NCBI GenBank assembly: GCA_017467085.1
Contig: JAFTSW010000083.1
Location: 1 to 39,240, forward strand
DNA length: 39,240 nt
Source of the DNA: Clostridia bacterium
GTDB taxonomy: Bacteria > Bacillota > Clostridia > Oscillospirales > CAG-272
Reading direction: 5' to 3'
Within the stretch, counting starts at the first letter, position 1. Each line of letters starts with the position of its first letter. Shown here piece by piece: positions 20,741 to 31,281 of this stretch. Both the position numbers and the translations under genes were made by a program. The notes beneath the pieces were generated by a model. The model was given only the letters and a program-made list of their open reading frames with translations, made no database searches and had not been told where the DNA came from.

Positions 20741-22897
20741 ATGCCCATTCATTTTCAGCGCAAAAACAACCGCTTTCTGTTGACTACGAAGAATACCGCC
20801 TATGCCTTTGATATCGGCGCGGGGCGCTATCTTGTACATACCTATTACGGCAAAAAGGGCAAGGAAATCACCCCCTTTTCGGGTGCCCCCCTGTCCTACG
20901 CCGCCTATCCCGAATCCCTCGGCGCCAACTGGAACCCCGATGAGATTCCCCAGGAGTGCCCCTTCTTTGATTCGGGCGACTACCGTATTTCCGCCCTGCG
21001 CATAGAGGGCAAGGACGGCACGGGCGTCACCGACTTTGTCTATCGCTCCTACCGCATTCTGCAGGGCAGAAGAGATATCGACGGTATTCCTGCCGCCCGT
21101 GTGGACGAGGATACCAAGACCCTGGAAATCAAAATGGTGGACCGGGTCACGGGCTGTGAGCTGTACCTCTACTACACCGTCTTTTACGAGGATGACGTTA
21201 TCTCTCGCTCTATGGCTATCAAGAACAAGGGCAAGGTCCCCGTTACCGTTGCCAGATGTATGCCCCTCTCCCTTGATTTGAAGGGCTGCGACTATCATAT
21301 GATTTCTCTCTGGGGAACTCACAACGATGAGTGCAATATCCAGCGCTTCCCCCTGCACCACGGTACCCAGTCCATCTTCTCCCGCCGCGGCGCCTCCTCG
21401 CCGCAGCACAACCCCTTCTTGGCGCTCTGCGCGCCCAAGACCACCGAAACCAAGGGTGACGTGTACGCCTTTAATCTGGTCTATTCGGGCTCCTTCTTAG
21501 ACGAGGTAGAGGTTGACCAGCAATGCAACACCCGTGTGCAGCTGGGTCTTGGCAGCGATACCTTTGCCTATACCCTCGCCCCCGGTGAGGAATTTACCTC
21601 CCCCGAGGCGCTGATGCTCTATACCAAGGACGGACTTGGTGAAATGTCCCGCTTGATGCACCGCTTCGTGCGCCGCCGCATTATGCCTGCCCACGCCCTG
21701 CAGCCCCATCCCGTGGTGCTGAACACCTGGGAGGCGTGCTATTTTGATATTGACGAGGCAACCCTCTTTGCCTTTGCCGAGGAATCGGCAAAGCTGGGCA
21801 TTGATATGCTGGTTATGGATGACGGCTGGTTTGGCGCCCGTAACTATGATGACGCGGGCCTTGGCGACTGGTATCCCAATCCCCAGAAGTTCAAGAACGG
21901 CTTGAAATCCTTTGTGGAGGGCATTCACGAGAGAGGGGTTAAGTTCGGTATCTGGATTGAGCCTGAAATGGTAAACCCCGACTCCGACCTTTACCGTGCC
22001 CATCCCGATTGGTGCCTGCGGATTGAGGGAAGAGAATTGCTGCTCTCCCGTAATCAGCTGGTGCTGGATATGGCAAACCCTGCGGTTATAGAATACCTCA
22101 AGGCGTCCTACGATAAAACCTTCGGGGACGTGGGTATTGACTACTTCAAGTGGGATATGAATAGACACTTGGCAGCCGTTGGCTCGCCTCTCCTTCCTCC
22201 CGAGCGTCAGAAGGAGGTCACCTTCCGCTATATGAAGGGTGTGTACGAGCTGTTGGACTATATGACTACCCGTTTCCCCAACGCCATTATCGAAAGCTGC
22301 TCGGGCGGCGGCGGACGCTATGACCTCGGCATGATGCGCTACGGCTTCCAGATTTGGACCAGCGATAACACCGAGCCCTACGCCCGTATCGATATCCAGC
22401 GCGGCGCCCTCCTGGCATACCCCGCCGCCACCATGTCCTGCCACGTGTCCGACCCCCACGAGGATATGAAATCCCTGGACTTCCGCTATAAGGTTGCCGT
22501 GGGCGGTATGCTTGGCTACGAGCTGAACATTCTGAAAATGAGCGATGCCGTCAAGCAGGAAATGGCGCGCCAGATTGCCGAGTATAAGTCCTTTGCCCAC
22601 GTCATTCGCTTAGGCGACTATTACAACCTGGCTTGCCCCTACGAAAAGAAGTACGATGCCCACTATTACGCCACGGAAAACGGCAAGGAGCTGCTCTTCT
22701 CCTTGGCAGAGTGCGAGGGCTGTAAGGCAGGCGAAACGGCGCTTCTGCGCTTCCGCGCCGCCCTTCCCGGCGTCACCTATACCGACGCCCTGTCGGGCAA
22801 AGCCTTCTCGGGCGATGAGCTGCGCCGCGGCATTCGCCTCCCCCTGACGGGCGAGAAGCACCACGCCACGCTTTATTATTTGGTGGCAAAGGACTGA
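20741..22897 (+). CDS. Alpha-galactosidase GH36, second copy
   Basis: Identical twin of 16344-18500: 718 residues, nucleophile D472 and acid/base D542, cytoplasmic. Useful as the plus-strand reading of the gene. Confidence 0.95.
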   Translation: MPIHFQRKNNRFLLTTKNTAYAFDIGAGRYLVHTYYGKKGKEITPFSGAPLSYAAYPESLGANWNPDEIPQECPFFDSGDYRISALRIEGKDGTGVTDFVYRSYRILQGRRDIDGIPAARVDEDTKTLEIKMVDRVTGCELYLYYTVFYEDDVISRSMAIKNKGKVPVTVARCMPLSLDLKGCDYHMISLWGTHNDECNIQRFPLHHGTQSIFSRRGASSPQHNPFLALCAPKTTETKGDVYAFNLVYSGSFLDEVEVDQQCNTRVQLGLGSDTFAYTLAPGEEFTSPEALMLYTKDGLGEMSRLMHRFVRRRIMPAHALQPHPVVLNTWEACYFDIDEATLFAFAEESAKLGIDMLVMDDGWFGARNYDDAGLGDWYPNPQKFKNGLKSFVEGIHERGVKFGIWIEPEMVNPDSDLYRAHPDWCLRIEGRELLLSRNQLVLDMANPAVIEYLKASYDKTFGDVGIDYFKWDMNRHLAAVGSPLLPPERQKEVTFRYMKGVYELLDYMTTRFPNAIIESCSGGGGRYDLGMMRYGFQIWTSDNTEPYARIDIQRGALLAYPAATMSCHVSDPHEDMKSLDFRYKVAVGGMLGYELNILKMSDAVKQEMARQIAEYKSFAHVIRLGDYYNLACPYEKKYDAHYYATENGKELLFSLAECEGCKAGETALLRFRAALPGVTYTDALSGKAFSGDELRRGIRLPLTGEKHHATLYYLVAKD

Positions 22898-22918
22898 TAT
22901 GTCCCGATGTACAATAGA

Positions 22919-22956
22919 AAAAAGCCGATACGGAGTCAAATCCATATCGGCTTTTT
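22919..22956. terminator. Bidirectional terminator, second copy
   Basis: Twin of 16285-16322, between the convergent alpha-galactosidase and XRE genes. Confidence 0.9.
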
Positions 22957-22967
22957 CTGTATAAAAA

Positions 22968-23171
22968 TCAATCCTTTACATATTCGAGAATGTCACAAAG
23001 ATTGCACTCCAAAGCGGCGCATATTATGTCTAAAATGTAACTGTCATAGCGAACAACACGGTTTTTGTAGTAACGGTCTATGGTTTGAAATTTAACCTCA
23101 GTTCTCTTTGCCAATTCGTACCGTGTGATACCGTGCTCATTCAAATATTTATCAATAGTCAGTCGTACCAT
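22968..23171 (-). CDS. Small XRE/Cro-type regulator, second copy
   Basis: Identical twin of 16070-16273: 67 residues, single Cro/CI-like HTH, weak ribosome site. Confidence 0.85.
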   Translation of the reverse strand: MVRLTIDKYLNEHGITRYELAKRTEVKFQTIDRYYKNRVVRYDSYILDIICAALECNLCDILEYVKD

Positions 23172-23222
23172 AAATAAATGAAATACCTTCCGTCTGTAGT
23201 GTTGAAAAGCGCAATTGATTTT

Positions 23223-24077
23223 TTAATTGGAGATAATTTCTTTAATTCTGGGCTGTAGCTCGGAAAGCAAATCCTCGAAGCGGATGCCGTACCACAGGGA
23301 GGGCTGCTCCTCGGTGGTCTGAATGGCGTCACGGACGAAGGTGGCGGCAACCTCCATGCTCTTGGCGAGCTTGCCCGATTGCATATAGGCGGCGCAAAGC
23401 ACCGAGGCGAACACGTCCCCTGTGCCGTGGTAGGAGGTAGGCTCCTTGGGCTGGAAGGTGTAGGTGACGGCGCCCGTTTCTCTGTCAAGGCAGGCGCAGC
23501 CGATATCTCCCTCGTGCAGGCAAATGCTGGTGAGAACAACGGAAGCACCCGTCTTTTCGTGAAGCTCGGTTAAAAGCGAGCGCACGTATTCCTCGGTTTG
23601 GGGCGCAGGCATATAGGGCTTGCCAAGCATCAGCGCCGCCTCGGTCACGTTGGGGGTAATCACGTCAGCGTGTGCGGAGAGCAAAAGCATCTCTTGGGGA
23701 AAATCGGGGGTTAAATGCTTATAAAGCGAGCCGTTGTCTGCCATCACGGGGTCCACGATAACGCAGGAGTCCTCGCTCTTCAAAAGGGCAATAATGTCCT
23801 TGACGATGGCAGCCTGGGCGGCGGTGCCGAGATAACCCGTATAAAAGGCGTCAAAATGGAATTGATGCTCCTTAACGGCGCTTGCCATCCTTGTCAGCTC
23901 GTCCGTCAAATCTAAAAAGGTAAAGGTGGGGAAGGCGGTATGGGTGGAAAAAACAGCTGTCGGCAGAGCGCAGGCCTCCATTCCCGCGGCAGATAAAATG
24001 GGAATGGCAGTGGTCAAAGAGCATTTGCCGACGCAGCAAAGGTCGTGAATGGCTAATACGCGTTTTTGGTCCTTCAT
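23223..24077 (-). CDS. pdxY: Pyridoxal/pyridoxine/pyridoxamine kinase, second copy
   Basis: Identical twin of 15164-16018: 284-residue ribokinase-fold enzyme with GTGD anion hole and D221. Confidence 0.85.
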   Translation of the reverse strand: MKDQKRVLAIHDLCCVGKCSLTTAIPILSAAGMEACALPTAVFSTHTAFPTFTFLDLTDELTRMASAVKEHQFHFDAFYTGYLGTAAQAAIVKDIIALLKSEDSCVIVDPVMADNGSLYKHLTPDFPQEMLLLSAHADVITPNVTEAALMLGKPYMPAPQTEEYVRSLLTELHEKTGASVVLTSICLHEGDIGCACLDRETGAVTYTFQPKEPTSYHGTGDVFASVLCAAYMQSGKLAKSMEVAATFVRDAIQTTEEQPSLWYGIRFEDLLSELQPRIKEIISN

Positions 24078-24096
24078 AATAGATATTTACCTTCTT

Positions 24097-24837
24097 TCAA
24101 AGTGGTTTTTTAACAATTTTAGCATAGGGACGGGGATACAGCGCAGGGGTCTTAGCGCTCTTGCGCAACAGCAAAGTGCCACGGGCGAAAACCTCTCCCG
24201 CAAAATCGGTGATAGGGGTGTCAATGACCCCCTCCAAGGTTGCTCCCAGGGTCTTGATGGCGTTCTTGGATGCGGCAAGCTCTGCCTTGGCGTTCTTGCC
24301 CTTCATCGCAATGAAAAGCCCGCCCTCCTTCACAAAGGGCAAGCAAAGCTCCGAAAGCACGGGCAAAGCGGCAACGGCACGGGCAGTGGCGCAGTCAAAG
24401 CACTCGCGGAGGGAGGGCAGACGCGCCGCCTCCTCGGCACGGGCAGTCACCGTCTTAAGCTTGGTAAGCCCCAGAGAAGAGGCAGTTTCCTCTACGTATG
24501 CTACACGCTTGGCGGTAGAGTCCAGGGCGGTTATCTCTAAATCGGGGCGGCAGACGGCAAGGGGAAGAGAGGGAAAGCCCGCTCCACAGCCCACGTCAAT
24601 GACAGAAGCGCCAAGAGGAAAATGCGCCGCCTCCAAAAGACAGTCAATATAATGCAAGAAAATAATGCGGTCGGGGTCGGTAATCGCCGTTAGATTAAAT
24701 TGCTCGTTCACCGCCAGCATACGCACGGTCAACGCATAAAGCTTTTCTGCCTTTTCCTCATCTATGAGCGCGGCAATGCCGTTTTGCGCGGCGGCGCGGC
24801 GAAGCGCCTCTATAAAAGTCTTTTCGTCTACGGTCAT
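24097..24837 (-). CDS. rsmG: 16S rRNA methyltransferase RsmG, second copy
   Basis: Identical twin of 14404-15144: SAM motif at residues 79-95, 246 residues. Confidence 0.95.
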   Translation of the reverse strand: MTVDEKTFIEALRRAAAQNGIAALIDEEKAEKLYALTVRMLAVNEQFNLTAITDPDRIIFLHYIDCLLEAAHFPLGASVIDVGCGAGFPSLPLAVCRPDLEITALDSTAKRVAYVEETASSLGLTKLKTVTARAEEAARLPSLRECFDCATARAVAALPVLSELCLPFVKEGGLFIAMKGKNAKAELAASKNAIKTLGATLEGVIDTPITDFAGEVFARGTLLLRKSAKTPALYPRPYAKIVKKPL

Positions 24838-24973
24838 TCCATTACCCCCCTCTTGATACGATTTAGTATAGAAAAAAATCCTTTTTTTTGGGTGAACTTT
24901 TTGTTAATTTTTGGCTTTTTATTTCCTCCCTTATAAAAAAATGCGCCTTTGTGTATTTTTTAACAAAAATTTC

Positions 24974-25002
24974 TTGACTAACCGAATAAAGTGTGCTATA
25001 CT
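24974..25002 (+). promoter_or_regulatory. pgk-tpiA promoter, second copy
   Basis: TTGACT (24974-24979), 17-bp spacer, TATACT (24997-25002). Twin of 14239-14267. Confidence 0.8.
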
Positions 25003-25098
25003 ATCAAAGGTTGGGAATTTTTCTCAATTTGTATAAAATCCGTTTTTTCATTTCAGAATAAATAAAAATATTGATAAAAAACGAAAAGGAGATTTTCC

Positions 25099-26403
25099 AT
25101 GGCTACTTACAACAAGAAAAGCGTAGAAGATGTGGACGTTGCAGGCAAGCGCGTGTTCGTGCGTTGCGACTTTAACGTACCCATGAAGGACGGTGTTATC
25201 ACCAGCGATAAGAGAATCGTTGGCGCCATCCCCACCATTCAGTATCTCTTGAACCACGGCGCAAAGGTTATTTTGAGCTCCCATATGGGTAAGCCCCACA
25301 ACATTCTGACCGAGGGCTTCGGCTTGACCAAGAAGGAAAAGAAGAAGGTTGCCGCTCTCCCCGCTGAGGAGCAGGCTGCCGCAACTGCCGAGCTTTTGGA
25401 AAAGGCAAAGGGCGACAAGAAGAAGTTCACCCTGAAGCCCGTTGCCGTTCGCTTGAACGAGCTTCTGGGCGCCGGCAAGGTTGTATTCGCTGAGGACATC
25501 GTCGGCGAGGACGCCAAGGCAAAGGTTGCCGCTATGAAGGAAGGCACCGCCGTATTGCTTGAAAACATCCGCTTTGATGCCCGTGAGGAAAAGAACGATG
25601 CAGGCTTTGCCAAGGAATTGGCAGAGTATGCCGACATCTATGTAAACGATGCCTTCGGTACCGCTCACCGTGCTCACGCATCTACCGCAGGTGTGGCTGA
25701 TTATTTGCCTGCCGTTTGCGGCTACCTCATTCAGAAGGAAATCAGCGTGATGGGTAAGGCTCTGGAGGAGCCCGTCCGTCCCTTCGTTGCCATTCTGGGC
25801 GGCGCAAAGGTTTCCGATAAGATTGGCGTTATCAACAACCTCATCGACAAGGTAGACACCTTGATTATCGGTGGCGGTATGGCATACACCTTCTTCCGCG
25901 CTATGGGCTCTACCATCGGCACCTCCCTCTGCGAGGAGGATAAGCTGGACCTGGCAAACGATTTGCTTGCCAAGGCCCGTGAGAAGGGCGTTTCCTTCCT
26001 TCTGCCTGTGGACAACGTTATCGCCAGAGAGTATGACGAGAACGCTATTCATATGGATATCTATTCCGATTCTATTCCCGACGGCTGGATGGGTCTGGAC
26101 ATCGGTCCTGTAACCAGAGAGCTGTTCGCCAAGACCATTCAGGGCGCCGGCACCGTTGTTTGGAACGGACCTATGGGCGTTTCCGAGTGGAAGAACTTCG
26201 CCGCAGGCACCGAGTCTGTTGCTAAGGCAGTTGCTGATTCCGGCGCTATCTCCATCATCGGCGGCGGTGACTCCGCGGCAGCCGTTGAAAAGCTGGGCTT
26301 TGCCGACAAGATGACCCACATCTCTACGGGTGGCGGCGCATCCTTGGAATTCTTGGAGGGCAAGAGCCTTCCCGGCATCGCTTGTCTGATGGATAAGGAA
26401 TAA
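25099..26403 (+). CDS. pgk: Phosphoglycerate kinase, second copy
   Basis: Identical twin of 12838-14142, including the extra Lys/Ala/Glu-rich segment at residues about 71-109; 434 residues. Confidence 0.96.
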   Translation: MATYNKKSVEDVDVAGKRVFVRCDFNVPMKDGVITSDKRIVGAIPTIQYLLNHGAKVILSSHMGKPHNILTEGFGLTKKEKKKVAALPAEEQAAATAELLEKAKGDKKKFTLKPVAVRLNELLGAGKVVFAEDIVGEDAKAKVAAMKEGTAVLLENIRFDAREEKNDAGFAKELAEYADIYVNDAFGTAHRAHASTAGVADYLPAVCGYLIQKEISVMGKALEEPVRPFVAILGGAKVSDKIGVINNLIDKVDTLIIGGGMAYTFFRAMGSTIGTSLCEEDKLDLANDLLAKAREKGVSFLLPVDNVIAREYDENAIHMDIYSDSIPDGWMGLDIGPVTRELFAKTIQGAGTVVWNGPMGVSEWKNFAAGTESVAKAVADSGAISIIGGGDSAAAVEKLGFADKMTHISTGGGASLEFLEGKSLPGIACLMDKE

Positions 26404-26420
26404 GGAAAAGGAGAAGAGCT

Positions 26421-27176
26421 ATGAGAAAGTACGTTATTGCAGGCAACTGGAAAATGAATATGACTCCCTCCGAGGCCAAGGCGTTTATCACCGAATTGGC
26501 TCCCTGCGTAGCAGGTAAGGACGGATGCGACATCGTTCTTTGTGTTCCCTACGTAGACATCTACGTGGCAGCTGAGGCTGCCAAGGGCACCAACATTCAC
26601 ATTGGCGCCGAGAACGTGCATTACGAGGCAAAGGGCGCTTACACGGGTGAGGTTTCTACCGCTATGCTGAAGGAGGTTGGCGCTGAGTACGTTATCATCG
26701 GTCACTCCGAGAGAAGACAGTATTTCGGCGAAACCGACACCACCGTAAACCTGCGCACCAAGGCAGCTTTGGCTGCCGGTCTGAAGGCAATCGTTTGCCT
26801 TGGCGAGGTGAAGGAAGAGCGTCTGGCAGGCATCACCGACGAGGTTGTGGCTATGCAGACCAAGCTTGACCTGGCAGGCATTTCCGCCGAGGATTTGAAG
26901 AACGTTATCATCGCCTACGAGCCCGTTTGGGCTATCGGTACCGGCTTGACCGCTACCCCCGAGCAGGCTGATGAAACCTGCGGCGTTATCCGCAAGACCA
27001 TTGCCGCTCTGTACGGCGAGAAGGCAGCTGAGGAAATCATCATTCAGTACGGCGGCTCTATGAACGATAAGAACGCCAAGGAGCTTCTCGGCAAGGAAAA
27101 CGTTGACGGCGGCTTGATTGGCGGCGCCTCCTTGAAGGTAGACGCATTCACCACTATCGTTGACGCAGCCAACTAA
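26421..27176 (+). CDS. tpiA: Triosephosphate isomerase, second copy
   Basis: Identical twin of 12065-12820: N9, K11, H95 and E167 present, 251 residues, 17 bp after pgk. Confidence 0.97.
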   Translation: MRKYVIAGNWKMNMTPSEAKAFITELAPCVAGKDGCDIVLCVPYVDIYVAAEAAKGTNIHIGAENVHYEAKGAYTGEVSTAMLKEVGAEYVIIGHSERRQYFGETDTTVNLRTKAALAAGLKAIVCLGEVKEERLAGITDEVVAMQTKLDLAGISAEDLKNVIIAYEPVWAIGTGLTATPEQADETCGVIRKTIAALYGEKAAEEIIIQYGGSMNDKNAKELLGKENVDGGLIGGASLKVDAFTTIVDAAN

Positions 27177-27191
27177 TTTATTCAAAAAAAG

Positions 27192-27239
27192 AAAAGCCCG
27201 TTTTGCGCGCCCTTGGGTGCGTCGCAAAACGGGCTTTTT
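27192..27239 (+). terminator. pgk-tpiA terminator, second copy
   Basis: Twin of 12002-12049: 16-bp stem followed by five T (27235-27239). Confidence 0.9.
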
Positions 27240-27278
27240 GTATGCCCTGCGGCAGAAAAATATTATTTTTCCTTTTTT

Positions 27279-27307
27279 GTATAAACCTTGGAGAATTGTC
27301 AAAAATA
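27279..27307 (+). promoter_or_regulatory. Possible forespore promoter of the spoIIQ-like gene, second copy
   Basis: GTATA (27279-27283) and GTCAAAAATA (27298-27307), 14 bp apart. Twin of 11934-11962, with the same doubt about spacing. Confidence 0.3.
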
Positions 27308-27337
27308 GAAACAGAAATTCGGAAAGGAATAAACAAA

Positions 27338-28021
27338 ATGGAAAACAAACCCTCTCAAGTCAAAACAAACCGCGCGCTATATTTGGTCGTGGTGGGAATT
27401 TTGGTGGTGGTGTCCCTGGTTATCGGTCTGACCGCCGCCTTTACCGCCAATAAGGCCCCCACCGTCACCCCCGAGCCCGACCAGAACGAAGGACAAACGC
27501 CCACCCCCGACCAGAACCAGGGGGACGGCGGTAGCGAGGACGCAACCCCCGAGCAAACTCCCACCGTGTTTTTAGCTCCTATGGACGGCGTCGTTTCCAA
27601 GTACCACGATTCTGCCGCCCCCGTCTATTCTATCACGATGAACGATTGGCGTGTGCATCAGGGCATTGACATTGCCGCTAACCTCGGTGACGCCGTTAAG
27701 GCAACCGCCAAGGGCACGGTGAAGTCCGTATCCAAGGACGCCTTTATGGGCTATTGCGTCACCATCGACCACGGCAACGGGGTAGTCAGCATCTACAAGA
27801 ACTTAGCTGAGCAGCTGGTGGACGGCGTTGCCGTTGGCAGTGAGCTTGAGGCAGGGGAGGTCTTTGCCGCCGTTGGCGAAAGCGCCAGCATTGAAAGCGC
27901 CGATTCTCCTCACCTGCACTTTGAAATGGAGGTTGACGGCAAGCAGGTAGACCCCCTCTCCTATATCTCCGAGGAAAGCTATGAGGCGTCCTTAAACGGA
28001 GATAAGTCCTACGAATCGTAA
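27338..28021 (+). CDS. spoIIQ: SpoIIQ-like M23 protein, second copy
   Basis: Identical twin of 11220-11903: one membrane helix, Pro/Gln linker, LytM domain with H107, D111, H192 and H194; 227 residues. Confidence 0.75.
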   Translation: MENKPSQVKTNRALYLVVVGILVVVSLVIGLTAAFTANKAPTVTPEPDQNEGQTPTPDQNQGDGGSEDATPEQTPTVFLAPMDGVVSKYHDSAAPVYSITMNDWRVHQGIDIAANLGDAVKATAKGTVKSVSKDAFMGYCVTIDHGNGVVSIYKNLAEQLVDGVAVGSELEAGEVFAAVGESASIESADSPHLHFEMEVDGKQVDPLSYISEESYEASLNGDKSYES

Positions 28022-28025
28022 TGCC

Positions 28026-29594
28026 TCATACAGCACGCACCAAAAGCCAGGCCATACCGTCTAAGCTTTTGGTGTTGTCTGCTTCCGCTAACAGCTCCTT
28101 GGGCATATCGTTGGCGGCAATCAGAGCGGCAAGCGGCATATTGTAGCGCTTGCCAACGCTCCAAAGGCTATCCTTTGGGGTGGGATAATAGATGCGGATT
28201 TCCTTTTTCTGTTCTTGGGGAAGGGGCTCCGCATCTATTTTTTCGGGAACGGAAATGCTCTCACGGCGCAGGGCTCTGGCAGAAAGGCTCATCTCACCCA
28301 CCACCGAAAGCTGCCCCTTCTCCTGCTTGGCAGAGGCGAAAAGGGGACGCAAAACGAATTCTACCTCGTCCGTGTCATAAAGCGCCTCGGGCATCGTCAG
28401 CGAAAGACGGAAGGGGAAAAGGAAGCTTTCCTCCTCCACGCATCCTGCGCCCTCGCCCTCCCGACACTCTAAAAGAACGGATGCCTTGCATTCACCCGAT
28501 ACCACCACCTGGTTGCCCGAAAGGGAAAGGGTAACGGCGCCGGGCAAAAGCTTAGCGGAAAGCGGGACCCTGGCGCCCGCCTCTCCGTGTGCCGCCGTTT
28601 CTCCCGAAACGGTAAAGCTGTTGCGCGCCGCCCCCACAAAGCAGAGGCTGCTTTTAACCTTACTGGATAAGGTAAGGGAATAGCCTGCCGCATAAGCGTC
28701 GGTATATAGGGTCAAGGGCTCGTTGCGCCAAGCCTCTGCCATAATGACGTAGGCAGGGGACACCGTCAGAACGGCGCCCGACTCGCTGTCTGCCAGGTCG
28801 CACTCAATAGAGCGCACGTACCCCTCCGCCAATAGGCTATCTCCCGATAAAACCCCCTCCTCGGATAGCTCCACCTCAAAGGGCAGACGGCGGCTCTGAG
28901 GAAATAAAGAAGCCCCGTCCGATACAAGCAAGGAAAGATGCAGGCTTCCGCGGCAAAGCACCTTGCCCTTTTCTGCCCGAAGCCCCTCTATGTAAACGGC
29001 GGCATCCTTGCTCATTACCTGCAAGGTGTCCGCCTTCTTGCCCTCCCATTCAAAGACGGTGTCCTCGTTGTATTCATCGGAAAGCAAGGAGGTCACCCTT
29101 GCCCGTTGGGTAGAATAGGGAAGTGCTTCGGGGGTAACCCCCTCAGGCAAAAGAAGGGATAAGGGCTTTTGTCCCTCGCTCTCGGTGTATAGGTGTGGCT
29201 TGGCGCAAATGCGACAGCGAATGGATACCTTTCTCGGCCCCGCGGGACGGCACCAAAGCCCCTCCACGCACTCGTGGTAGACGATGGAAAGCGGCGTGCC
29301 GCTATGGGCAACACGGTAGCTGTAATCGGTGTGCAGGGGAACGGAGGCGAGCTTGCCCTCGCTATCGGTGTAAAGCAGAGTATAGCGCACCTGCCCTGCC
29401 CATTCCACCTCCTCGCTACCCACGAAATGCCCCGTGGAAACGGGCAAAGCGTCCACTCGCACCAGCTTGCGGATTTCGGGCAGATAATCGGGCAGAATAA
29501 AATCCTCGGCGCATTCGGCATAAACGTTCTCGCCCGCCGCGTCCGCCAGTAAATCGTTTTTCTCTTCTTTAGAGGGTGTAAAGGCATCTAACAT
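28026..29594 (-). CDS. sipL: SipL-like SPOCS/LysM spore protein, second copy
   Basis: Identical twin of 9647-11215: 522 residues, SPOCS near the N-terminus and LysM at the C-terminus, stop 4 bp from the stop of the spoIIQ-like gene. Confidence 0.8.
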   Translation of the reverse strand: MLDAFTPSKEEKNDLLADAAGENVYAECAEDFILPDYLPEIRKLVRVDALPVSTGHFVGSEEVEWAGQVRYTLLYTDSEGKLASVPLHTDYSYRVAHSGTPLSIVYHECVEGLWCRPAGPRKVSIRCRICAKPHLYTESEGQKPLSLLLPEGVTPEALPYSTQRARVTSLLSDEYNEDTVFEWEGKKADTLQVMSKDAAVYIEGLRAEKGKVLCRGSLHLSLLVSDGASLFPQSRRLPFEVELSEEGVLSGDSLLAEGYVRSIECDLADSESGAVLTVSPAYVIMAEAWRNEPLTLYTDAYAAGYSLTLSSKVKSSLCFVGAARNSFTVSGETAAHGEAGARVPLSAKLLPGAVTLSLSGNQVVVSGECKASVLLECREGEGAGCVEEESFLFPFRLSLTMPEALYDTDEVEFVLRPLFASAKQEKGQLSVVGEMSLSARALRRESISVPEKIDAEPLPQEQKKEIRIYYPTPKDSLWSVGKRYNMPLAALIAANDMPKELLAEADNTKSLDGMAWLLVRAV

Positions 29595-29806
29595 AAAAGA
29601 CCCCACCTTTCTTTATTTTTTCTCACTCCACCATATGCGTCCCCCTCGCCTTTTATGCTACCGAGCGAGAAAAGCCACCGTACGCCAGCCTACATATAAG
29701 CGCCGAGGCTCCTGCCGCAGTAGCCCTCCTTGACGCCTCACCCCCTTGCACCTCTGCGCTTTTGCTGATTTTCTTTATTTTCTCCCGAATTTCTTTCATT
29801 TTCCTC

Positions 29807-29845
29807 TTGCAATTTGTCACGTATTGTTGTATAATTGTATACAAT
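29807..29845 (+). promoter_or_regulatory. Citrate-operon promoter and GntR-type operator, second copy
   Basis: TTGCAA (29807-29812), 17-bp spacer, TATAAT (29830-29835), with ATTGTATACAAT at 29834-29845. Twin of 9396-9434. Confidence 0.75.
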
Positions 29846-29886
29846 AATACAGGAATACCCGAAAACAAGTATGCAAAGGAGAAAAT

Positions 29887-31266
29887 ATGTTAGAAACATC
29901 GTCCAAAACCAATCTTTTGGAGCAAAAAAACTATAAGTATTCGATGCAGGACGTAGCGGACCCCAACCTCTATCGGGATATCTATCCCTATACCGAGGTA
30001 CCCCGTGTGGCGTTCAACCATCGCCGTGTGCCTATGAATATGCCCAAGGATATCTGGATTACCGATACCTCCTTCCGTGACGGTCAGCAGTCCGTGGAGC
30101 CCTATACGGTGAAGCAGATAGTGGATTTGTATCGCTTGATGTCCCGTCTTGGCGGACCCTACGGCTTAATTCGTCAGACCGAGTTTTTCGTATACAGCGA
30201 AAAGGATAGACGCGCCATCGAGGAATGCCGTGCCCTGGGACTTAAATTCCCCGAAATCACCACCTGGATTCGTGCCAGCAAGGAGGACTTCAAGCTGGTG
30301 CGTGACTTGGGCATTCGGGAAACGGGCATTCTGGTTTCCTGCAGTGACTATCACATCTTCAAGAAAATGAAGATGACCCGTCGGGAGTGTATGAATAAGT
30401 ACCTTTCCGCCATGGCAGAGGCGTTTGAGGCAGGGGTTATGCCCCGTTGCCACTTAGAGGATATCACCCGTGCCGACTTCTACGGCTTCGTGGTGCCCTT
30501 CGTCAACGAGCTGATGAAGATGTCCGAGGATGCGGGCATTCCCGTCAAGATTCGCGCCTGCGATACCATGGGCTACGGCGTTCCCTATACCGAGGTGGCA
30601 CTGCCCCGAAGCGTGGCAGGCATCATCTACGGCTTGCAGCATTATTCCGACGTGCCCAGCGAAATGCTGGAATGGCACGGACACAACGATTTCTATAAGG
30701 CAGTCACCAACGCCTCCACCGCCTGGCTCTACGGCGCCTCCGCCGTCAACTGCTCGCTGCTTGGCATTGGCGAGAGAACGGGCAACATTCCCTTGGAGGC
30801 AATGGTCTTTGAATATGCCTCCCTGCGTGGGTCGCTTGACGGTATGGACCCCACGGTCATCACCGAGATTGCCGAGTATTTCAAGGAAGAAATCGGCTAT
30901 ACCGCACCGCCTATGACTCCCTTCGTGGGACAGAGCTTCAACGTCACAAGAGCAGGCATTCACGCCGACGGCTTGATGAAGGACCAGGAGATTTACAACA
31001 TCTTTGATACCGAAAGCCTGCTTGGTAAAAAGCCCAGCGTGATGATTGGCAAGGCGTCGGGCTTGGCAGGCATCGCCTATTGGATTAACGATTACTATCG
31101 CCTGTCGGGTGACAAGGCGGTGACCAAGAAGGACGCCCTCGTCATTGCCTTGAAGGAGTGGATTGACGAGGCGTATGAAAACGGCAGACAAACCACCTTA
31201 GCGCCCATTGAGCTGGAAGAAAAAATCACCGAGCTTTCGGGTGGCAAGCTGACGAGAAGGGCTTAA
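29887..31266 (+). CDS. Re-citrate synthase-like enzyme, second copy
   Basis: Identical twin of 7975-9354: DRE-TIM metallolyase with D60/R64/D65, HGHND and GERTGN motifs, 459 residues; first gene of the operon. Confidence 0.8.
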   Translation: MLETSSKTNLLEQKNYKYSMQDVADPNLYRDIYPYTEVPRVAFNHRRVPMNMPKDIWITDTSFRDGQQSVEPYTVKQIVDLYRLMSRLGGPYGLIRQTEFFVYSEKDRRAIEECRALGLKFPEITTWIRASKEDFKLVRDLGIRETGILVSCSDYHIFKKMKMTRRECMNKYLSAMAEAFEAGVMPRCHLEDITRADFYGFVVPFVNELMKMSEDAGIPVKIRACDTMGYGVPYTEVALPRSVAGIIYGLQHYSDVPSEMLEWHGHNDFYKAVTNASTAWLYGASAVNCSLLGIGERTGNIPLEAMVFEYASLRGSLDGMDPTVITEIAEYFKEEIGYTAPPMTPFVGQSFNVTRAGIHADGLMKDQEIYNIFDTESLLGKKPSVMIGKASGLAGIAYWINDYYRLSGDKAVTKKDALVIALKEWIDEAYENGRQTTLAPIELEEKITELSGGKLTRRA

Positions 31267-31281
31267 AGGAGGGTAAACACA